The notes under the pieces were generated by a model. It ran no database searches and had not been told where the DNA came from. It was given only the letters and a program-made list of their open reading frames with translations. A DNA stretch of 64,000 nucleotides from Pseudomonas guangdongensis (GTDB lineage Bacteria > Pseudomonadota > Gammaproteobacteria > Pseudomonadales > Pseudomonadaceae): contig NZ_LT629780.1 of the NCBI RefSeq assembly GCF_900105885.1, positions 124,001 to 188,000 on the forward strand, read 5' to 3'. This document shows positions 1 through 10,053 of the stretch, piece after piece. Made by a program: the position numbers and the translations under genes. Position 1 is the first letter of the stretch. The number at the start of each line of letters is the position of its first letter.

Positions 1-127
1 GCTGGGTGGTGGGAATGATCAGCTTGCGGCTCTTGTCCGGATTCTCGGTCGGCGCGATGCCGGCCGCGGCCAGCAGCGGCAGGGTGTCGTCGAGGATGCG
101 GCCCTTGGACAGCGCGATGGTCAGCAT
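1..127 (-). CDS. hisG: ATP phosphoribosyltransferase HisG, N-terminal fragment (runs off the window)
   Basis: First 42 codons of HisG, which joins ATP and PRPP in the first step of histidine synthesis. The readable start is [19 protein letters not shown], followed by a stretch ending SRKLIIPTT, the usual N-terminal lobe of the short, HisZ-dependent HisG type found in pseudomonads. The rest lies before base 1. The ATG is 9 bases after the murA stop codon, so it is very probably co-transcribed with ibaG and murA. That short or long form cannot be checked here is a limit of the fragment. Confidence 0.9.
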   Translation of the reverse strand, partial: MLTIALSKGRILDDTLPLLAAAGIAPTENPDKSRKLIIPTTQ

Positions 128-136
128 GAGTTACCC

Positions 137-1665
<1,529 letters not shown>

Positions 1666-1710
1666 AACTCAACCTCGATGGGGACCTGCTGGAACGGGCG
1701 GCCATCATAC

Positions 1711-1750
1711 AAAAAAGCCCCGCCGGCTGCGAATCCCGCGGCCAGCGGGG
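1711..1750 (-). terminator. Rho-independent terminator of the mla operon
   Basis: On the minus strand a 10-bp stem (CCCCGCTGGC paired with GCCGGCGGGG, one wobble) closes a 13-base loop and is followed by CTTTTTT. It begins 3 bases after the mlaB stop codon and separates mlaFEDCB from ibaG. Confidence 0.85.
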
Positions 1751-1752
1751 AC

Positions 1753-2055
1753 TCAGTCGGCCAGCGGCAGCAGTTCGAGCAGACCGTAGACCTCGGCGAC
1801 CTGGCGCAGGTCGGCGGGCAGGTTGCAAATCCGCAGACGCTTGCCGGTGGCCTGGGCGTCGCGCAGCAGACAGAGCAGCAGCGACAGGCCGACGCTGCTG
1901 CTCTGCTCGATGCCGGCGCAGTCCAGCGTCACCTCCGCCGCGACGCCGGCGGCCAGCAGACGCCGCGCGGCGCCGCGCAGCTCGGCGCCGACATGCATGT
2001 CGATCACCCCGCGCAGGGCCAGCCCGCCCTCCAGCGCATGCAGCTCGCCGCGCAT
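1753..2055 (-). CDS. mlaB: MlaB, STAS-domain subunit of the phospholipid transporter
   Basis: A 100-residue single STAS-domain protein. MlaB binds the ATPase MlaF in the cytoplasm and stabilises the MlaFEDB complex, which moves phospholipids across the periplasm to keep the outer membrane asymmetric. The STAS core LDCAGIEQSSSVGLSLLLCL carries the conserved helix that contacts MlaF. Its ATG overlaps the mlaC stop by one base (TGATG), pointing to coupled translation. It is the last gene of mlaFEDCB, and the terminator follows directly. Assignment rests on size, fold and operon position. Confidence 0.9.
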   Translation of the reverse strand: MRGELHALEGGLALRGVIDMHVGAELRGAARRLLAAGVAAEVTLDCAGIEQSSSVGLSLLLCLLRDAQATGKRLRICNLPADLRQVAEVYGLLELLPLAD

Positions 2056-2699
2056 CAGCGGGCGCCCTGCGCTTCGACCGTCTGGCGCGAGCGCGCCACG
2101 GTATCGCCCCAGGTGGCGATCACCCGGTCGAGGTCGTTGCGGTTGTTGCGCATGGCGTCGGCGAACTGGTCACGGAACAGCTTGCCGATGTTGATGCCGT
2201 TGACGATCACGTTGCGCACCATCCAGCGCCCCTGCTGCTGCACCATGGTGTAGCTCAGCGGGTAGACAGCGCCGTTGCGGCCGACGATCTCCATGTTCAC
2301 CGAGGCTCGCCCCGGCTCGCGCTCGGGCGCCACCGGCAGCATGCGGATCTCCTGGTTCTCGTATTCGAGCAGGGCGTTGCCGTAGAACTGCATCAGGCTG
2401 CGCTTGAAGCTGTCCTGGAAGGCTTGCATCTGCGCCGGCGAGGCGCTGCGACTGTAGCGCACGGTCATCACCCCGCGGGCGAAGCCGTCGAAGTCGACCA
2501 CCGGCGCCAGGATGCGGTCGAGGCTCTGGTAGAAGGCCTCGGGATCCTGACGGAACAGCTCGCGGCGCGAATTCAGCTCGCCGAGCACCTGGTCGATGGT
2601 GCCTTGCACCACCTGGTGGGGCGTCGTGGTCGTGGCCAGCGCCGGCAGGGAAAGAGCGGCCAGCAGCAACAGCAGGCCGCGACGCAGGAACTTGAGCAT
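2055..2699 (-). CDS. mlaC: MlaC, periplasmic phospholipid-binding protein
   Basis: A 214-residue secreted protein (Ttg2D/Tol_Tol_Ttg2 family). The signal peptide is MLKFLRRGLLLLLAALSLPALA, giving cleavage around residue 22. MlaC shuttles phospholipid between the outer-membrane MlaA complex and the inner-membrane MlaFEDB complex. The mature part starts with a helix and the DQVLGELNSRRELFRQDP segment, and ends with NGINIGKLFRDQFADAM, both usual in this family. The start codon lies 11 bases after the mlaD stop, and the stop overlaps the mlaB start. A longer frame upstream reads through mlaD out of phase and is not real. Confidence 0.94.
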   Translation of the reverse strand: MLKFLRRGLLLLLAALSLPALATTTTPHQVVQGTIDQVLGELNSRRELFRQDPEAFYQSLDRILAPVVDFDGFARGVMTVRYSRSASPAQMQAFQDSFKRSLMQFYGNALLEYENQEIRMLPVAPEREPGRASVNMEIVGRNGAVYPLSYTMVQQQGRWMVRNVIVNGINIGKLFRDQFADAMRNNRNDLDRVIATWGDTVARSRQTVEAQGAR

Positions 2700-2710
2700 G
2701 GGTGTTCTCC

Positions 2711-3184
2711 TCAGGGCTGAGCAGGTTCTTTGTTCACGGAGTTGAGCAGGAACTTGCCGATCAGGTCTTCCAGCACCAGCGCCGACTGGGTGTCGCGGAT
2801 CACGCCGCCGTCCTTGAGCACCTCGTCCTCGCCGCCGATGCTGATGCCGATGTATTTCTCGCCGAGCAAGCCGGCGGTAAGGATCGACGCGGTGGAGTCG
2901 ACCGGCAGGTTGTCGACGCGCTGATCGAGCTCCATGGTCACCCGCCCCATGAAGCTTTCGTGATCGAGATCGACCGCCACCACCTTGCCGATGGTCACCC
3001 CGGCCATGGTCACCTTGGCCCGTGCGCTGACGCCGGCGGTGTTGTCGAAGTAGGCATAGACGCGATAGGTGTCCTGCGCCGCACCAAGGCTCAGGCCACT
3101 GACGCGCAGCGCCAGCAGCAGCAGGGCCAGCAGGCCGGCGAGGAGGAACAGGCCGACGCCGATTTCCAGGGAACGCGTTTGCAT
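2711..3184 (-). CDS. mlaD: MlaD, membrane-anchored MCE-domain protein
   Basis: A 157-residue MCE (mammalian cell entry) protein. One N-terminal membrane helix (about residues 9-29) anchors it in the inner membrane, and the MCE domain (about residues 38-118) faces the periplasm, where six copies form the ring that passes lipid to MlaC. The DNTAGVSARAKVTMAGVTIGKV stretch is the MCE signature region. The start at 3184 overlaps the mlaE stop by one base (TGATG). Length is typical. It is the third gene of mlaFEDCB. Confidence 0.95.
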   Translation of the reverse strand: MQTRSLEIGVGLFLLAGLLALLLLALRVSGLSLGAAQDTYRVYAYFDNTAGVSARAKVTMAGVTIGKVVAVDLDHESFMGRVTMELDQRVDNLPVDSTASILTAGLLGEKYIGISIGGEDEVLKDGGVIRDTQSALVLEDLIGKFLLNSVNKEPAQP

Positions 3185-3981
3185 CAGAAGTCTCCAAACA
3201 TCAGAGCGGTAAGGATGAAGTCGAGGCCGAGCACGGCCAGCGAGGCGTAGACCACGGTGCGGGTGGTGGCGCGGCTGATGCCCTCGGAAGTCGGTTCGCA
3301 GTCGTAGCCCTGGAACACCGCGATCCAGGTCACCACCACGGCGAACACCAGGCTCTTGATGATGCCGTTGAGCACATCGCCCTGGAATTCCACGCTGCGC
3401 TGCATGTTGCCCCAGTAGGAGCCCTCGTAGACCCCCAGCCAGTCCACCGCGACCATCGCCCCACCCCAGATGCCGACCACGGTGAAGATCGCCGAGAGCA
3501 GCGGCATGGAGATGAAGCCGGCCCACAGCCGCGGGGCGATGATGTACTTCAGCGGATCGACGCCGATCATCTCCAGGCTGGAGAGCTGCTCGGTGGACTT
3601 CATGTTGCCGATCTCGGCGGCCAGCGCCGAACCGGCGCGCCCGGCGAACAGCAGCGCGGTGACCACCGGCCCCAGCTCGCGCAGCAGGGTCAGGGCGACC
3701 ATCTGGCCGACCGCCTCCTCGGAGGCGAAGTCGACCAGGATGTTGTAACCCTGCAGGGCCAGCACCATGCCGATGAAGATGCCGGAGACGATGATGATCG
3801 CCAGCGACAGTACGCCCACCGCCCACAGCTGCTTGACCAGCAGCTGCAGGAAGCTGCCGGCGCCGTTGCGACCGAACAGGGCATGTACCAGGAACAACAC
3901 CGAGCGTCCGAGCGCCTGCAGTACGTCGAGCCCGGCGCGACCGAACAAGCGTACCCGTTCGAGGGAGGAAATCTTGCGCAT
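3184..3981 (-). CDS. mlaE: MlaE, permease subunit of the phospholipid transporter
   Basis: A 265-residue integral inner-membrane permease (MlaE/YrbE family) with five to six hydrophobic segments. Together with MlaF it forms the membrane core of the Mla ABC transporter. The ELGPVVTALLFAGRAGSALAAE segment, with the conserved E-x-G-P and GRxGSA motifs, is the usual hallmark. Start and stop each overlap a neighbour by one base (TGATG at both ends), which suggests stoichiometric, coupled translation with mlaF and mlaD. Confidence 0.96.
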   Translation of the reverse strand: MRKISSLERVRLFGRAGLDVLQALGRSVLFLVHALFGRNGAGSFLQLLVKQLWAVGVLSLAIIIVSGIFIGMVLALQGYNILVDFASEEAVGQMVALTLLRELGPVVTALLFAGRAGSALAAEIGNMKSTEQLSSLEMIGVDPLKYIIAPRLWAGFISMPLLSAIFTVVGIWGGAMVAVDWLGVYEGSYWGNMQRSVEFQGDVLNGIIKSLVFAVVVTWIAVFQGYDCEPTSEGISRATTRTVVYASLAVLGLDFILTALMFGDF

Positions 3982-4790
3982 CAGGATTCCCCCAGCAGGT
4001 CGCGCCGGTAGTCCGGCGCCGGGAAGTGGAACGGCACAGGGCCGTCGGCGACGCCTTTCATGAACTGGCGGATGCGCGGATTGTCCGACGCCATCAGCTC
4101 GGCCGGCGTGCCCTGGCCAAGCACCTGGCCGTCGCCCACCACATAGAGGTAGTCGGCGATGCTGGCGGTCTCCACCAGATCGTGGGACACCACGATACTG
4201 GTCAGCCCCAGGGCATCGTTGAGCAGGCGGATCAGCCGCACCAGCACGCCCATGGCGATCGGGTCCTGGCCGACGAAGGGCTCGTCGTACATGAGGATCT
4301 GCGGATCGAGGGCGATCGCCCGGGCCAGCGCCACGCGGCGCTTCATGCCGCCGGACAGCTCGTCAGGCATCAGCTCGATGGCGCCGCGCAGGCCGACCGC
4401 CTGCAGCTTCATCAGCACGATGTCGCGAATCATCTCCTCGGGCAGATCGGTGTGCACGCGCAGCGGAAAGGCGACGTTCTCGAACACGTCGAGATCGGTG
4501 AACAGCGCGCCGCTCTGGAACAGCACGCCCATCTGCTTGCGCAGGTCGAACAGTTCGCTGCGCGACAGTCCCGGCAGGTTGTGACCGTTGACGATCACCT
4601 GGCCGCTGGCCGGGCGCAGCTGCGCGCCGATCAGCCGTAGCAGAGTGGTCTTGCCGCACCCAGACGGCCCCATGATCCCGGTCACCTTGCCGCGCGGAAA
4701 GGCCAGATCCACGTTATCGAAGATGGCGCGCGAGCCGCGCCTGAAGGTCACTCCCTTCAGCTCGACGGCATACGCATTGTCGCTGGTCAT
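3981..4790 (-). CDS. mlaF: MlaF, ATPase subunit of the phospholipid transporter
   Basis: A 269-residue ABC ATPase that powers Mla transport from the cytoplasmic face. Walker A is GPSGCGKTT (residues 41-49), the signature is LSGGMKRR, Walker B is ILMYDEPFVGQDP, and the switch histidine is in SHD. The start is set at MTSDNAYAVEL, with AAGGAG nine bases upstream. The frame continues open for 274 codons over kdsD antisense, which is a GC artefact. It heads the mla operon; a candidate promoter lies at 4876-4905. The kdsD gene is divergent. Confidence 0.96.
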   Translation of the reverse strand: MTSDNAYAVELKGVTFRRGSRAIFDNVDLAFPRGKVTGIMGPSGCGKTTLLRLIGAQLRPASGQVIVNGHNLPGLSRSELFDLRKQMGVLFQSGALFTDLDVFENVAFPLRVHTDLPEEMIRDIVLMKLQAVGLRGAIELMPDELSGGMKRRVALARAIALDPQILMYDEPFVGQDPIAMGVLVRLIRLLNDALGLTSIVVSHDLVETASIADYLYVVGDGQVLGQGTPAELMASDNPRIRQFMKGVADGPVPFHFPAPDYRRDLLGES

Positions 4791-4875
4791 CGGAACTCCT
4801 TGCGTGACAGCCTTCCGTGCAGACGCCGGCCGACCGGCTTGGGACACCTGACGAACGGTGGCCGAATGGGCGCGC

Positions 4876-4905
4876 ACTATAGCACCCGCCTCGACGACAC
4901 CCCAA
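4876..4905 (-). promoter_or_regulatory. Candidate sigma-70 promoter of the mla operon
   Basis: On the minus strand TTGGGG (4900-4905) is separated by 18 bases from TATAGT (4876-4881), about 85 bases before the mlaF start. The -10 box is good, the -35 box is poor. No other candidate in the mlaF-kdsD gap is better placed. Confidence 0.4.
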
Positions 4906-4957
4906 GGCAGCCGCGCGAGCGGCATCGGCAGGTGATGAGCCGAAGCGACTTTAGCGT

Positions 4958-4963
4958 TATAAT
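4958..4963 (+). promoter_or_regulatory. Perfect -10 box (TATAAT) upstream of kdsD
   Basis: A consensus TATAAT lies 31 bases before the kdsD ATG. No convincing -35 hexamer stands 16-18 bases upstream (the best is ATGAGC), so an activator-dependent or weak promoter is possible. It would drive the kdsD-kdsC-lptC-lptA-lptB run. Confidence 0.45.
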
Positions 4964-4994
4964 GCGCGGCTTCCCCGCAAGCCGACCCTGTGCC

Positions 4995-5969
4995 ATGCCG
5001 CATACGCCCGCTTTCATCGAATCCGCCCGGCGCACCATCCGCCTCGAACTGGACGCCGTCAACGACCTGCTCGCGCGCATCGACGGCGACTTCGTGCGCG
5101 CCTGCGAACTGCTGCTGGCCTGCAAGGGCCGCGTGGTGGTGGTCGGCATGGGCAAGTCCGGACACATCGGCAACAAGATCGCCGCCACCCTGGCCAGCAC
5201 CGGCACTCCGGCGTTCTTCGTCCACCCGGCCGAGGCCAGCCACGGCGACATGGGCATGATCACCCGCGACGACGTGGTGCTGGCGCTGTCCAACTCCGGC
5301 AGCACCGCCGAGATCGTCACCCTGTTGCCGCTGATCAAGCGCCTGGGCATCACCCTGGTGAGCATGACCGGCAACCCCGACTCGCCGCTGGCCCAGGCCG
5401 CCGAGGTCAACCTCGACGCCCGCGTGGCTGCCGAGGCCTGCCCGCTGAATCTGGCGCCGACCTCCTCGACCACCGTGTCGCTGGTCCTCGGCGACGCACT
5501 GGCCATCGCCCTGCTGGAAGCCCGCGGCTTTACCGCCGAAGACTTCGCCTTCTCCCATCCCGGCGGCGCACTCGGCAGACGCCTGCTGCTCAAGGTCGAA
5601 CACATCATGCACGGTGGCGACAGCCTACCCTGCGTACCGCGCGGCACCTCGCTGCGCGAGACCCTGCTGGAGATGACCCGCAAGGGCCTGGGCATGACGG
5701 TGATCACCGAGCCCGACGGCCGTCTGGCCGGAATCTTCACCGACGGCGACCTGCGCCGCGCACTGGATCGCGGCGTCGACGTGCGTGACGCACAGATCGA
5801 CGCACTGATGACCGTCGGCGGCAAGAGCGTACGTCCGGAGATGCTCGCCGCCGAGGCACTGAAGATCATGGAAGACCACAAAATCAGCGCCGTGGTGGTA
5901 CTCGACGCCGACCAGCGCGCCATCGGCGCCCTCAACATGCATGACCTGCTGCGCGCCGGAGTGATGTGA
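4995..5969 (+). CDS. kdsD: Arabinose-5-phosphate isomerase KdsD
   Basis: Converts D-ribulose 5-phosphate to D-arabinose 5-phosphate, the first step toward KDO of LPS. The 324 residues comprise a SIS sugar-isomerase domain (about 35-175, with GMGKSGHIGNK and HPAEASHGDMGM) and two CBS domains (about 205-262 and 275-324). The start was chosen at MPHTPAF because the family begins here and 325 codons is the usual size; the frame is open further upstream. It is immediately followed by kdsC (TGA then ATG with no gap), so both KDO steps are made together with the LPS export genes. Confidence 0.96.
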   Translation: MPHTPAFIESARRTIRLELDAVNDLLARIDGDFVRACELLLACKGRVVVVGMGKSGHIGNKIAATLASTGTPAFFVHPAEASHGDMGMITRDDVVLALSNSGSTAEIVTLLPLIKRLGITLVSMTGNPDSPLAQAAEVNLDARVAAEACPLNLAPTSSTTVSLVLGDALAIALLEARGFTAEDFAFSHPGGALGRRLLLKVEHIMHGGDSLPCVPRGTSLRETLLEMTRKGLGMTVITEPDGRLAGIFTDGDLRRALDRGVDVRDAQIDALMTVGGKSVRPEMLAAEALKIMEDHKISAVVVLDADQRAIGALNMHDLLRAGVM

Positions 5970-6494
5970 ATGAATGACGATCTGCTGCAACGCGCCCGCG
6001 CCATCCGCCTGGCAGTCTTCGACGTCGACGGCGTGCTGACCGACGGCAAGCTGTACTTCCTGCCCGAAGGCGGCGAGTTCAAGACCTTCAACACGCTCGA
6101 CGGCCACGGCATCAAGATGCTGATCGCCTCCGGCGTGCGCACCGCGATCATCAGCGGGCGGCAGAGCCCGGTGGTCGAACGGCGCGCCGCCAACCTCGGC
6201 ATCCAGCACCTCTACCAGGGGCGCGAAGACAAGCTGGTGGTGCTCGATCAGCTGCTCGCCGAACTGGGCCTCGACCACGAGCAGGTCGCCTACCTGGGCG
6301 ACGACCTGCCCGACCTGCCGGTGATCCGCCGGGTCGGTCTGGGCATGGCCGTGGCCAGCGCCGCCTCTTTCGTCCGCCAGCATGCTCATGGCGTCACCGT
6401 GGCACGCGGCGGCGAAGGCGCCGCCCGCGAGTTCTGCGAACTGATCATGCACGCCCAAGGCAGCCTGGAGGCGGCTCAGGCCGCCTACCTGTGA
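5970..6494 (+). CDS. kdsC: KDO-8-phosphate phosphatase KdsC
   Basis: A 174-residue HAD-family phosphatase that removes the phosphate from KDO-8-P before activation to CMP-KDO. The nucleophile motif is FDVDGVLTDG (Asp18, acid/base Asp20) and the metal-binding motif is YLGDDLPDLPV. It has no cap domain, as is usual for the tetrameric KdsC type. The ATG directly follows the kdsD stop codon, and lptC starts 11 bases after its stop codon. Confidence 0.96.
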   Translation: MNDDLLQRARAIRLAVFDVDGVLTDGKLYFLPEGGEFKTFNTLDGHGIKMLIASGVRTAIISGRQSPVVERRAANLGIQHLYQGREDKLVVLDQLLAELGLDHEQVAYLGDDLPDLPVIRRVGLGMAVASAASFVRQHAHGVTVARGGEGAAREFCELIMHAQGSLEAAQAAYL

Positions 6495-6505
6495 GCGGAG
6501 CGCAC

Positions 6506-7075
6506 ATGAATCGCACCCTGCGCCTGGCCCTGCCGCTGGCAGTACTGGCAGTCCTGCTGGCGGCCATCGGCTACTGGAACATCCGCCCGGAAAGCTTCAT
6601 GGAGCGCCGCAGCGCGGCGCCGGGCGAAAACGCCATCGACTTCTATGTTGAGAACGCTCGCAGCGTACAGTTCCAAGCCGACGGCACCCTGCACTACCGG
6701 ATGAGCGCCGAACGCCTCGAACACCTGCAGACCACCGACGTCACCCACCTGACCCGTCCCGACCTTCATCTCTATCGCGGCAGCGAATACCCTTGGCGGG
6801 TACAGAGCCTGCGCGGCGAGGTGCTGCCCGGCGGCCAGCAGGTCGAGCTGCTCGACGAGGTACGCGTGGCGCGCACCGACGCCAAGGGGCGACCGACCAT
6901 TCTCACCAGCAGCCACCTGAGCGTATTCCCCGAACGCGAATACGCCGAAACCGCTACCGCGGTACGCATCGAGGCCGCCAACGGCGTGACCACCGCAACC
7001 GGGCTGCAGGCCTATATCAAGGACGGCAGGATGATCCTGCCGGCAAACGTGCGAGGACAGCATGAGCTCCGTTAA
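6506..7075 (+). CDS. lptC: LptC, inner-membrane LPS export protein
   Basis: A 189-residue bitopic protein. One membrane helix (about residues 5-25) anchors a periplasmic beta-jellyroll that takes LPS from LptB2FG and passes it to LptA. The NIRPESFMERR stretch after the helix and DFYVENARSVQFQADGTLHYRM match the family. The ATG at 6506 was chosen over the GTG at 6491 because GGAG lies seven bases before it and the protein then has the usual size. The 3' end overlaps lptA by 14 bases. Confidence 0.93.
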   Translation: MNRTLRLALPLAVLAVLLAAIGYWNIRPESFMERRSAAPGENAIDFYVENARSVQFQADGTLHYRMSAERLEHLQTTDVTHLTRPDLHLYRGSEYPWRVQSLRGEVLPGGQQVELLDEVRVARTDAKGRPTILTSSHLSVFPEREYAETATAVRIEAANGVTTATGLQAYIKDGRMILPANVRGQHELR

Positions 7076-7604
7076 CTCCCGATCCCTTATCTTCGCTCTG
7101 GGCCTGCTGCTGTCCAGCACCTGCGTCTTCGCGCTGCCCTCCGACCGCGACCAGCCGATCCGCGTGCAGGCCGACAGCGCCGAACTGGACGATGCCAAGG
7201 GCGTGGCGGTCTATCGTGGCGGCGTGGTGATCACCCAGGGCACCCTGAAGATCACCGGCGACACCGTGACCATCACCCAGGACAGCAACGGCGACATCGA
7301 GGTGTTCACCTCGGTGGGCAAGCCGGCCTACTACGAGCAGCAGCCGGCCGAAAACAAGCAGCTGGTCCAGGCCTATGGCCTGACCATCCAGTACTTCGCC
7401 GCCAACGAGCGCATCGTGCTGATCGACCAGGCCAAGGTGGTACAGGAAGGCAACACCTTCGAGGGCGAGAAGATCGTCTACGACACCCGCCGCCAGATCG
7501 TCAACGCCGGCCGCGCCACCGGCAGCAATCTCAGCACGCCGCGTCCGCGCATCGACATGGTGATCCAGCCGCGCAAGAAGACCGAGGAGCAGAGCGCGCC
7601 ATGA
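7062..7604 (+). CDS. lptA: LptA (LptH type), periplasmic LPS-bridge protein
   Basis: A 180-residue secreted protein. The signal peptide ends near SSTCVFA (about residue 24). The OstA/LptA jellyroll follows, with [21 protein letters not shown] at its start. LptA molecules form the periplasmic bridge that carries LPS to LptDE. In P. aeruginosa the equivalent protein is called LptH because it differs clearly from the enteric one. It overlaps lptC by 14 bases upstream and lptB by 4 bases (ATGA) downstream. Confidence 0.93.
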   Translation: MSSVNSRSLIFALGLLLSSTCVFALPSDRDQPIRVQADSAELDDAKGVAVYRGGVVITQGTLKITGDTVTITQDSNGDIEVFTSVGKPAYYEQQPAENKQLVQAYGLTIQYFAANERIVLIDQAKVVQEGNTFEGEKIVYDTRRQIVNAGRATGSNLSTPRPRIDMVIQPRKKTEEQSAP

Positions 7605-8326
7605 GCACCCTGACCGCCCAGCACCTGGCCAAGAGCTACAAGGGTCGACAGGTCGTCCGCGACGTCAGCCTGTCGATCGACAGCGGACAGATCGTCGGCC
7701 TGCTTGGCCCCAACGGCGCCGGCAAGACCACCTGTTTCTACATGATCGTCGGCCTGGTGCGCGCCGATCAGGGCCGCGTACTGATCGACGAGCAGGACGT
7801 CACCCAGCTGCCGATGCACGGCCGCGCCCGCGCCGGCATCGGCTACCTGCCCCAGGAAGCATCGATCTTCCGCAAGCTGACGGTGGCCGACAACATCCTG
7901 GCGATCCTCGAAACCCGCAAGGATCTCGACCGCGCAGCGCGCCGCGCGGCGCTGGAGGATCTGCTGCAGGAATTCCACATCAGCCATATTCGCGACAACC
8001 TCGGCATGAGCCTGTCCGGCGGCGAACGGCGCCGCGTGGAAATCGCCCGTGCCCTGGCCAGCAATCCGAAGTTCATCCTCCTCGACGAACCCTTCGCCGG
8101 GGTCGATCCGATCTCGGTCGGCGACATCAAGCAGATCATCCATCACCTGAAGAATCGCGGCATCGGCGTGCTGATCACCGACCACAACGTGCGCGAAACC
8201 CTGGATATATGCGAGACCGCCTACATCGTCAACGCCGGCCAGCTGATCGCCGAAGGCGACGCCGAGAGCATCCTCGCCAACCAGCTGGTCAAGGACGTCT
8301 ACCTCGGTCACGAGTTCCGTCTCTGA
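7601..8326 (+). CDS. lptB: LptB, ATPase of the LPS export ABC transporter
   Basis: A 241-residue ABC ATPase. As a dimer with LptF and LptG, which are not in this window, it extracts LPS from the inner membrane. Walker A is GPNGAGKTT, the signature is LSGGERRR, Walker B is [13 protein letters not shown], and the switch His is in ITDHN. The start overlaps the lptA stop by four bases. The next gene, rpoN, is 160 bases downstream behind its own promoter region, and no terminator is visible between them. Confidence 0.97.
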   Translation: MSTLTAQHLAKSYKGRQVVRDVSLSIDSGQIVGLLGPNGAGKTTCFYMIVGLVRADQGRVLIDEQDVTQLPMHGRARAGIGYLPQEASIFRKLTVADNILAILETRKDLDRAARRAALEDLLQEFHISHIRDNLGMSLSGGERRRVEIARALASNPKFILLDEPFAGVDPISVGDIKQIIHHLKNRGIGVLITDHNVRETLDICETAYIVNAGQLIAEGDAESILANQLVKDVYLGHEFRL

Positions 8327-8398
8327 AGCCTGGCGGCCTGGCAAGGACGCCGGGCACCCGCAGCCATGGGCGCACCCTAGGCAAGCAAGCCCCTGCTG

Positions 8399-8412
8399 GG
8401 CATATAATTTGC
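8399..8412 (+). promoter_or_regulatory. Sigma-54-type -24/-12 element overlapping a TATAAT box, upstream of rpoN
   Basis: GGCAT-ATAAT-TTGC has GG (8399-8400) and GC (8411-8412) with the exact spacing of a -24/-12 promoter and matches the consensus core at GGCA and TTGC. A perfect sigma-70 -10 box, TATAAT (8403-8408), lies inside it; a good -35 is lacking. It is 75 bases before the rpoN ATG. It could let sigma-54 control its own gene, as reported for rpoN in other pseudomonads; here that is inference. Confidence 0.45.
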
Positions 8413-8486
8413 TAAATAGCGGCGCCTCGGCGTCCGGCAGTGGACGGCGCAGCCGCGCCGGCAGACCCCAAGGGCACATTCCCGGC

Positions 8487-9980
8487 ATGAAACACTCGCT
8501 AGTCCTCAAGATGGGCCAGCAGCTGACGATGACTCCGCAGCTGCAACAAGCCATTCGCCTGCTGCAATTGTCGACCCTCGACCTGCAGCAGGAAATCCAG
8601 GAAGCCCTCGACTCCAACCCGATGCTCGAACGCCAGGAAGACGGCGACGACTTCGACAACAATGACCCGCTGGCGGAAAAAGAGTCGAGTCCCAGCCTCG
8701 GCGCTCACGACAGCAGCACCAACCACAGCGAGCGCACCCCCGACAGCCTCGACGAAGCCGACCAGTGGGGCGAGCGGATTCCCAGCGAGCTGCCGGTTGA
8801 TACCGCCTGGGAAGACATCTACCAGACCAGCGCCAGCAGCCTGCCGGCCAGCGATGACGACGACTGGGACTTCACCGCCCGCACCTCCTCCGGCGAAAGC
8901 CTGCAGAGCCACCTGCTCTGGCAACTCAATCTCTCGCCGATGAGCGACAGCGACCGACTGATCGCGATGTCGATCATCGATGCCATCAATACCGATGGAT
9001 ACCTGGAGGAAACCCTCGAGGAGATCCTCGACTCCCTCGACCCGGAACTGGGCATCGAGCTGGACGAAGTGGAAATGGTCCTGCACCGCGTGCAGCAATT
9101 CGAGCCGCTGGGCATCGGCGCGCGCGACCTCAGCGAATGCCTGCTGCTGCAGCTCAAGCAACTGCCGGCCGGCACGCCCTGGCTGGAGGAGGCGCAGCGC
9201 GTGGCGCGCGAGCACCTCGACCTGCTTGGCAGCCGCGACTATGCCCAGCTGATGCGCCGCCTGCGGATCAAGGAAGACGACCTACGCCAGGTGATCGAAC
9301 TGATCCAGCGCCTGCATCCGCGCCCCGGCGCGCAGATCGAGTCCAGCGAAGCGGAATACGTGGTCCCCGACGTGATCGTGCGCAAGGACAACGAGCGCTG
9401 GCTGGTCGAGCTCAATCCCGACGCCATGCCGCGCCTGCGAGTCAACCCGCACTATGCCGGTCTGGTGCGCCGCGCCGACTCCAGCGCCGACAACATCTTC
9501 ATGCGCAACCAGCTGCAGGAGGCTCGCTGGTTCATCAAGAGCCTGCTCAGCCGCAACGAGACGCTGATGAAAGTCGCCAGCGAGATCGTCACCCAGCAGC
9601 GCGGCTTCCTCGAATACGGCGAGGAGGCCATGAAGCCGCTGGTTCTGCACGACATCGCCGAAGCGGTGGGCATGCACGAGTCGACCATCTCGCGGGTCAC
9701 CACGCAGAAATACATGCATACGCCACGGGGCATTTTCGAACTCAAATACTTCTTTTCCAGCCATGTCAGCACCACCGAAGGCGGCGAATGCTCCTCCACC
9801 GCGATCCGCGCCATCATCAAAAAGCTGGTTGCCGCGGAAAATCCCAAAAAGCCATTGAGCGACAGCAAGATCGCTGGTTTACTGGAGGCACAGGGAATTC
9901 AGGTGGCACGCAGGACCATAGCCAAGTATCGGGAATCACTGGGAATTGCCCCCTCTAGCGAGCGCAAGCGCCTGGTGTGA
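8487..9980 (+). CDS. rpoN: RNA polymerase sigma-54 factor RpoN
   Basis: A 497-residue sigma-54, which directs transcription of nitrogen, pilus/flagella, carbon-source and other genes with help from AAA+ enhancer-binding proteins. Region I is the Gln/Leu-rich start ([20 protein letters not shown]), region II is very acidic (about residues 45-130), then come the core-binding and DNA-binding domains. The RpoN box [14 protein letters not shown], which reads the -24 element, is near the C terminus. The start at MKHSLVLKM gives the normal length; a longer frame from 8409 is unlikely. It heads rpoN-hpf-ptsN-rapZ-ptsO, the standard nitrogen-PTS cluster. Confidence 0.98.
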   Translation: MKHSLVLKMGQQLTMTPQLQQAIRLLQLSTLDLQQEIQEALDSNPMLERQEDGDDFDNNDPLAEKESSPSLGAHDSSTNHSERTPDSLDEADQWGERIPSELPVDTAWEDIYQTSASSLPASDDDDWDFTARTSSGESLQSHLLWQLNLSPMSDSDRLIAMSIIDAINTDGYLEETLEEILDSLDPELGIELDEVEMVLHRVQQFEPLGIGARDLSECLLLQLKQLPAGTPWLEEAQRVAREHLDLLGSRDYAQLMRRLRIKEDDLRQVIELIQRLHPRPGAQIESSEAEYVVPDVIVRKDNERWLVELNPDAMPRLRVNPHYAGLVRRADSSADNIFMRNQLQEARWFIKSLLSRNETLMKVASEIVTQQRGFLEYGEEAMKPLVLHDIAEAVGMHESTISRVTTQKYMHTPRGIFELKYFFSSHVSTTEGGECSSTAIRAIIKKLVAAENPKKPLSDSKIAGLLEAQGIQVARRTIAKYRESLGIAPSSERKRLV

Positions 9981-10006
9981 GAAGATCACAAGAAAAGACA
10001 TTCCAC

Positions 10007-10026
10007 GGCAGGTACATCGACCTGCC
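10007..10026 (+). other. Small stem-loop between rpoN and hpf
   Basis: GGCAGGT and ACCTGCC form a perfect 7-bp stem around a 6-base loop in the 73-base rpoN-hpf gap. No U-run follows, so it is not a clear terminator. It may be an mRNA processing or stability element that uncouples hpf from rpoN. The hpf ribosome-binding site AAGGAG lies 14 bases further on. Confidence 0.4.
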
Positions 10027-10053
10027 GGTTATGCGGCAATAAGGAGAAGCGGT

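Noticed and set aside
4877..6202. A 441-codon frame antisense to kdsD and kdsC.
   Set aside because: Ser/Arg/Pro-rich shadow of real genes; no ribosome-binding site and no recognisable domain.
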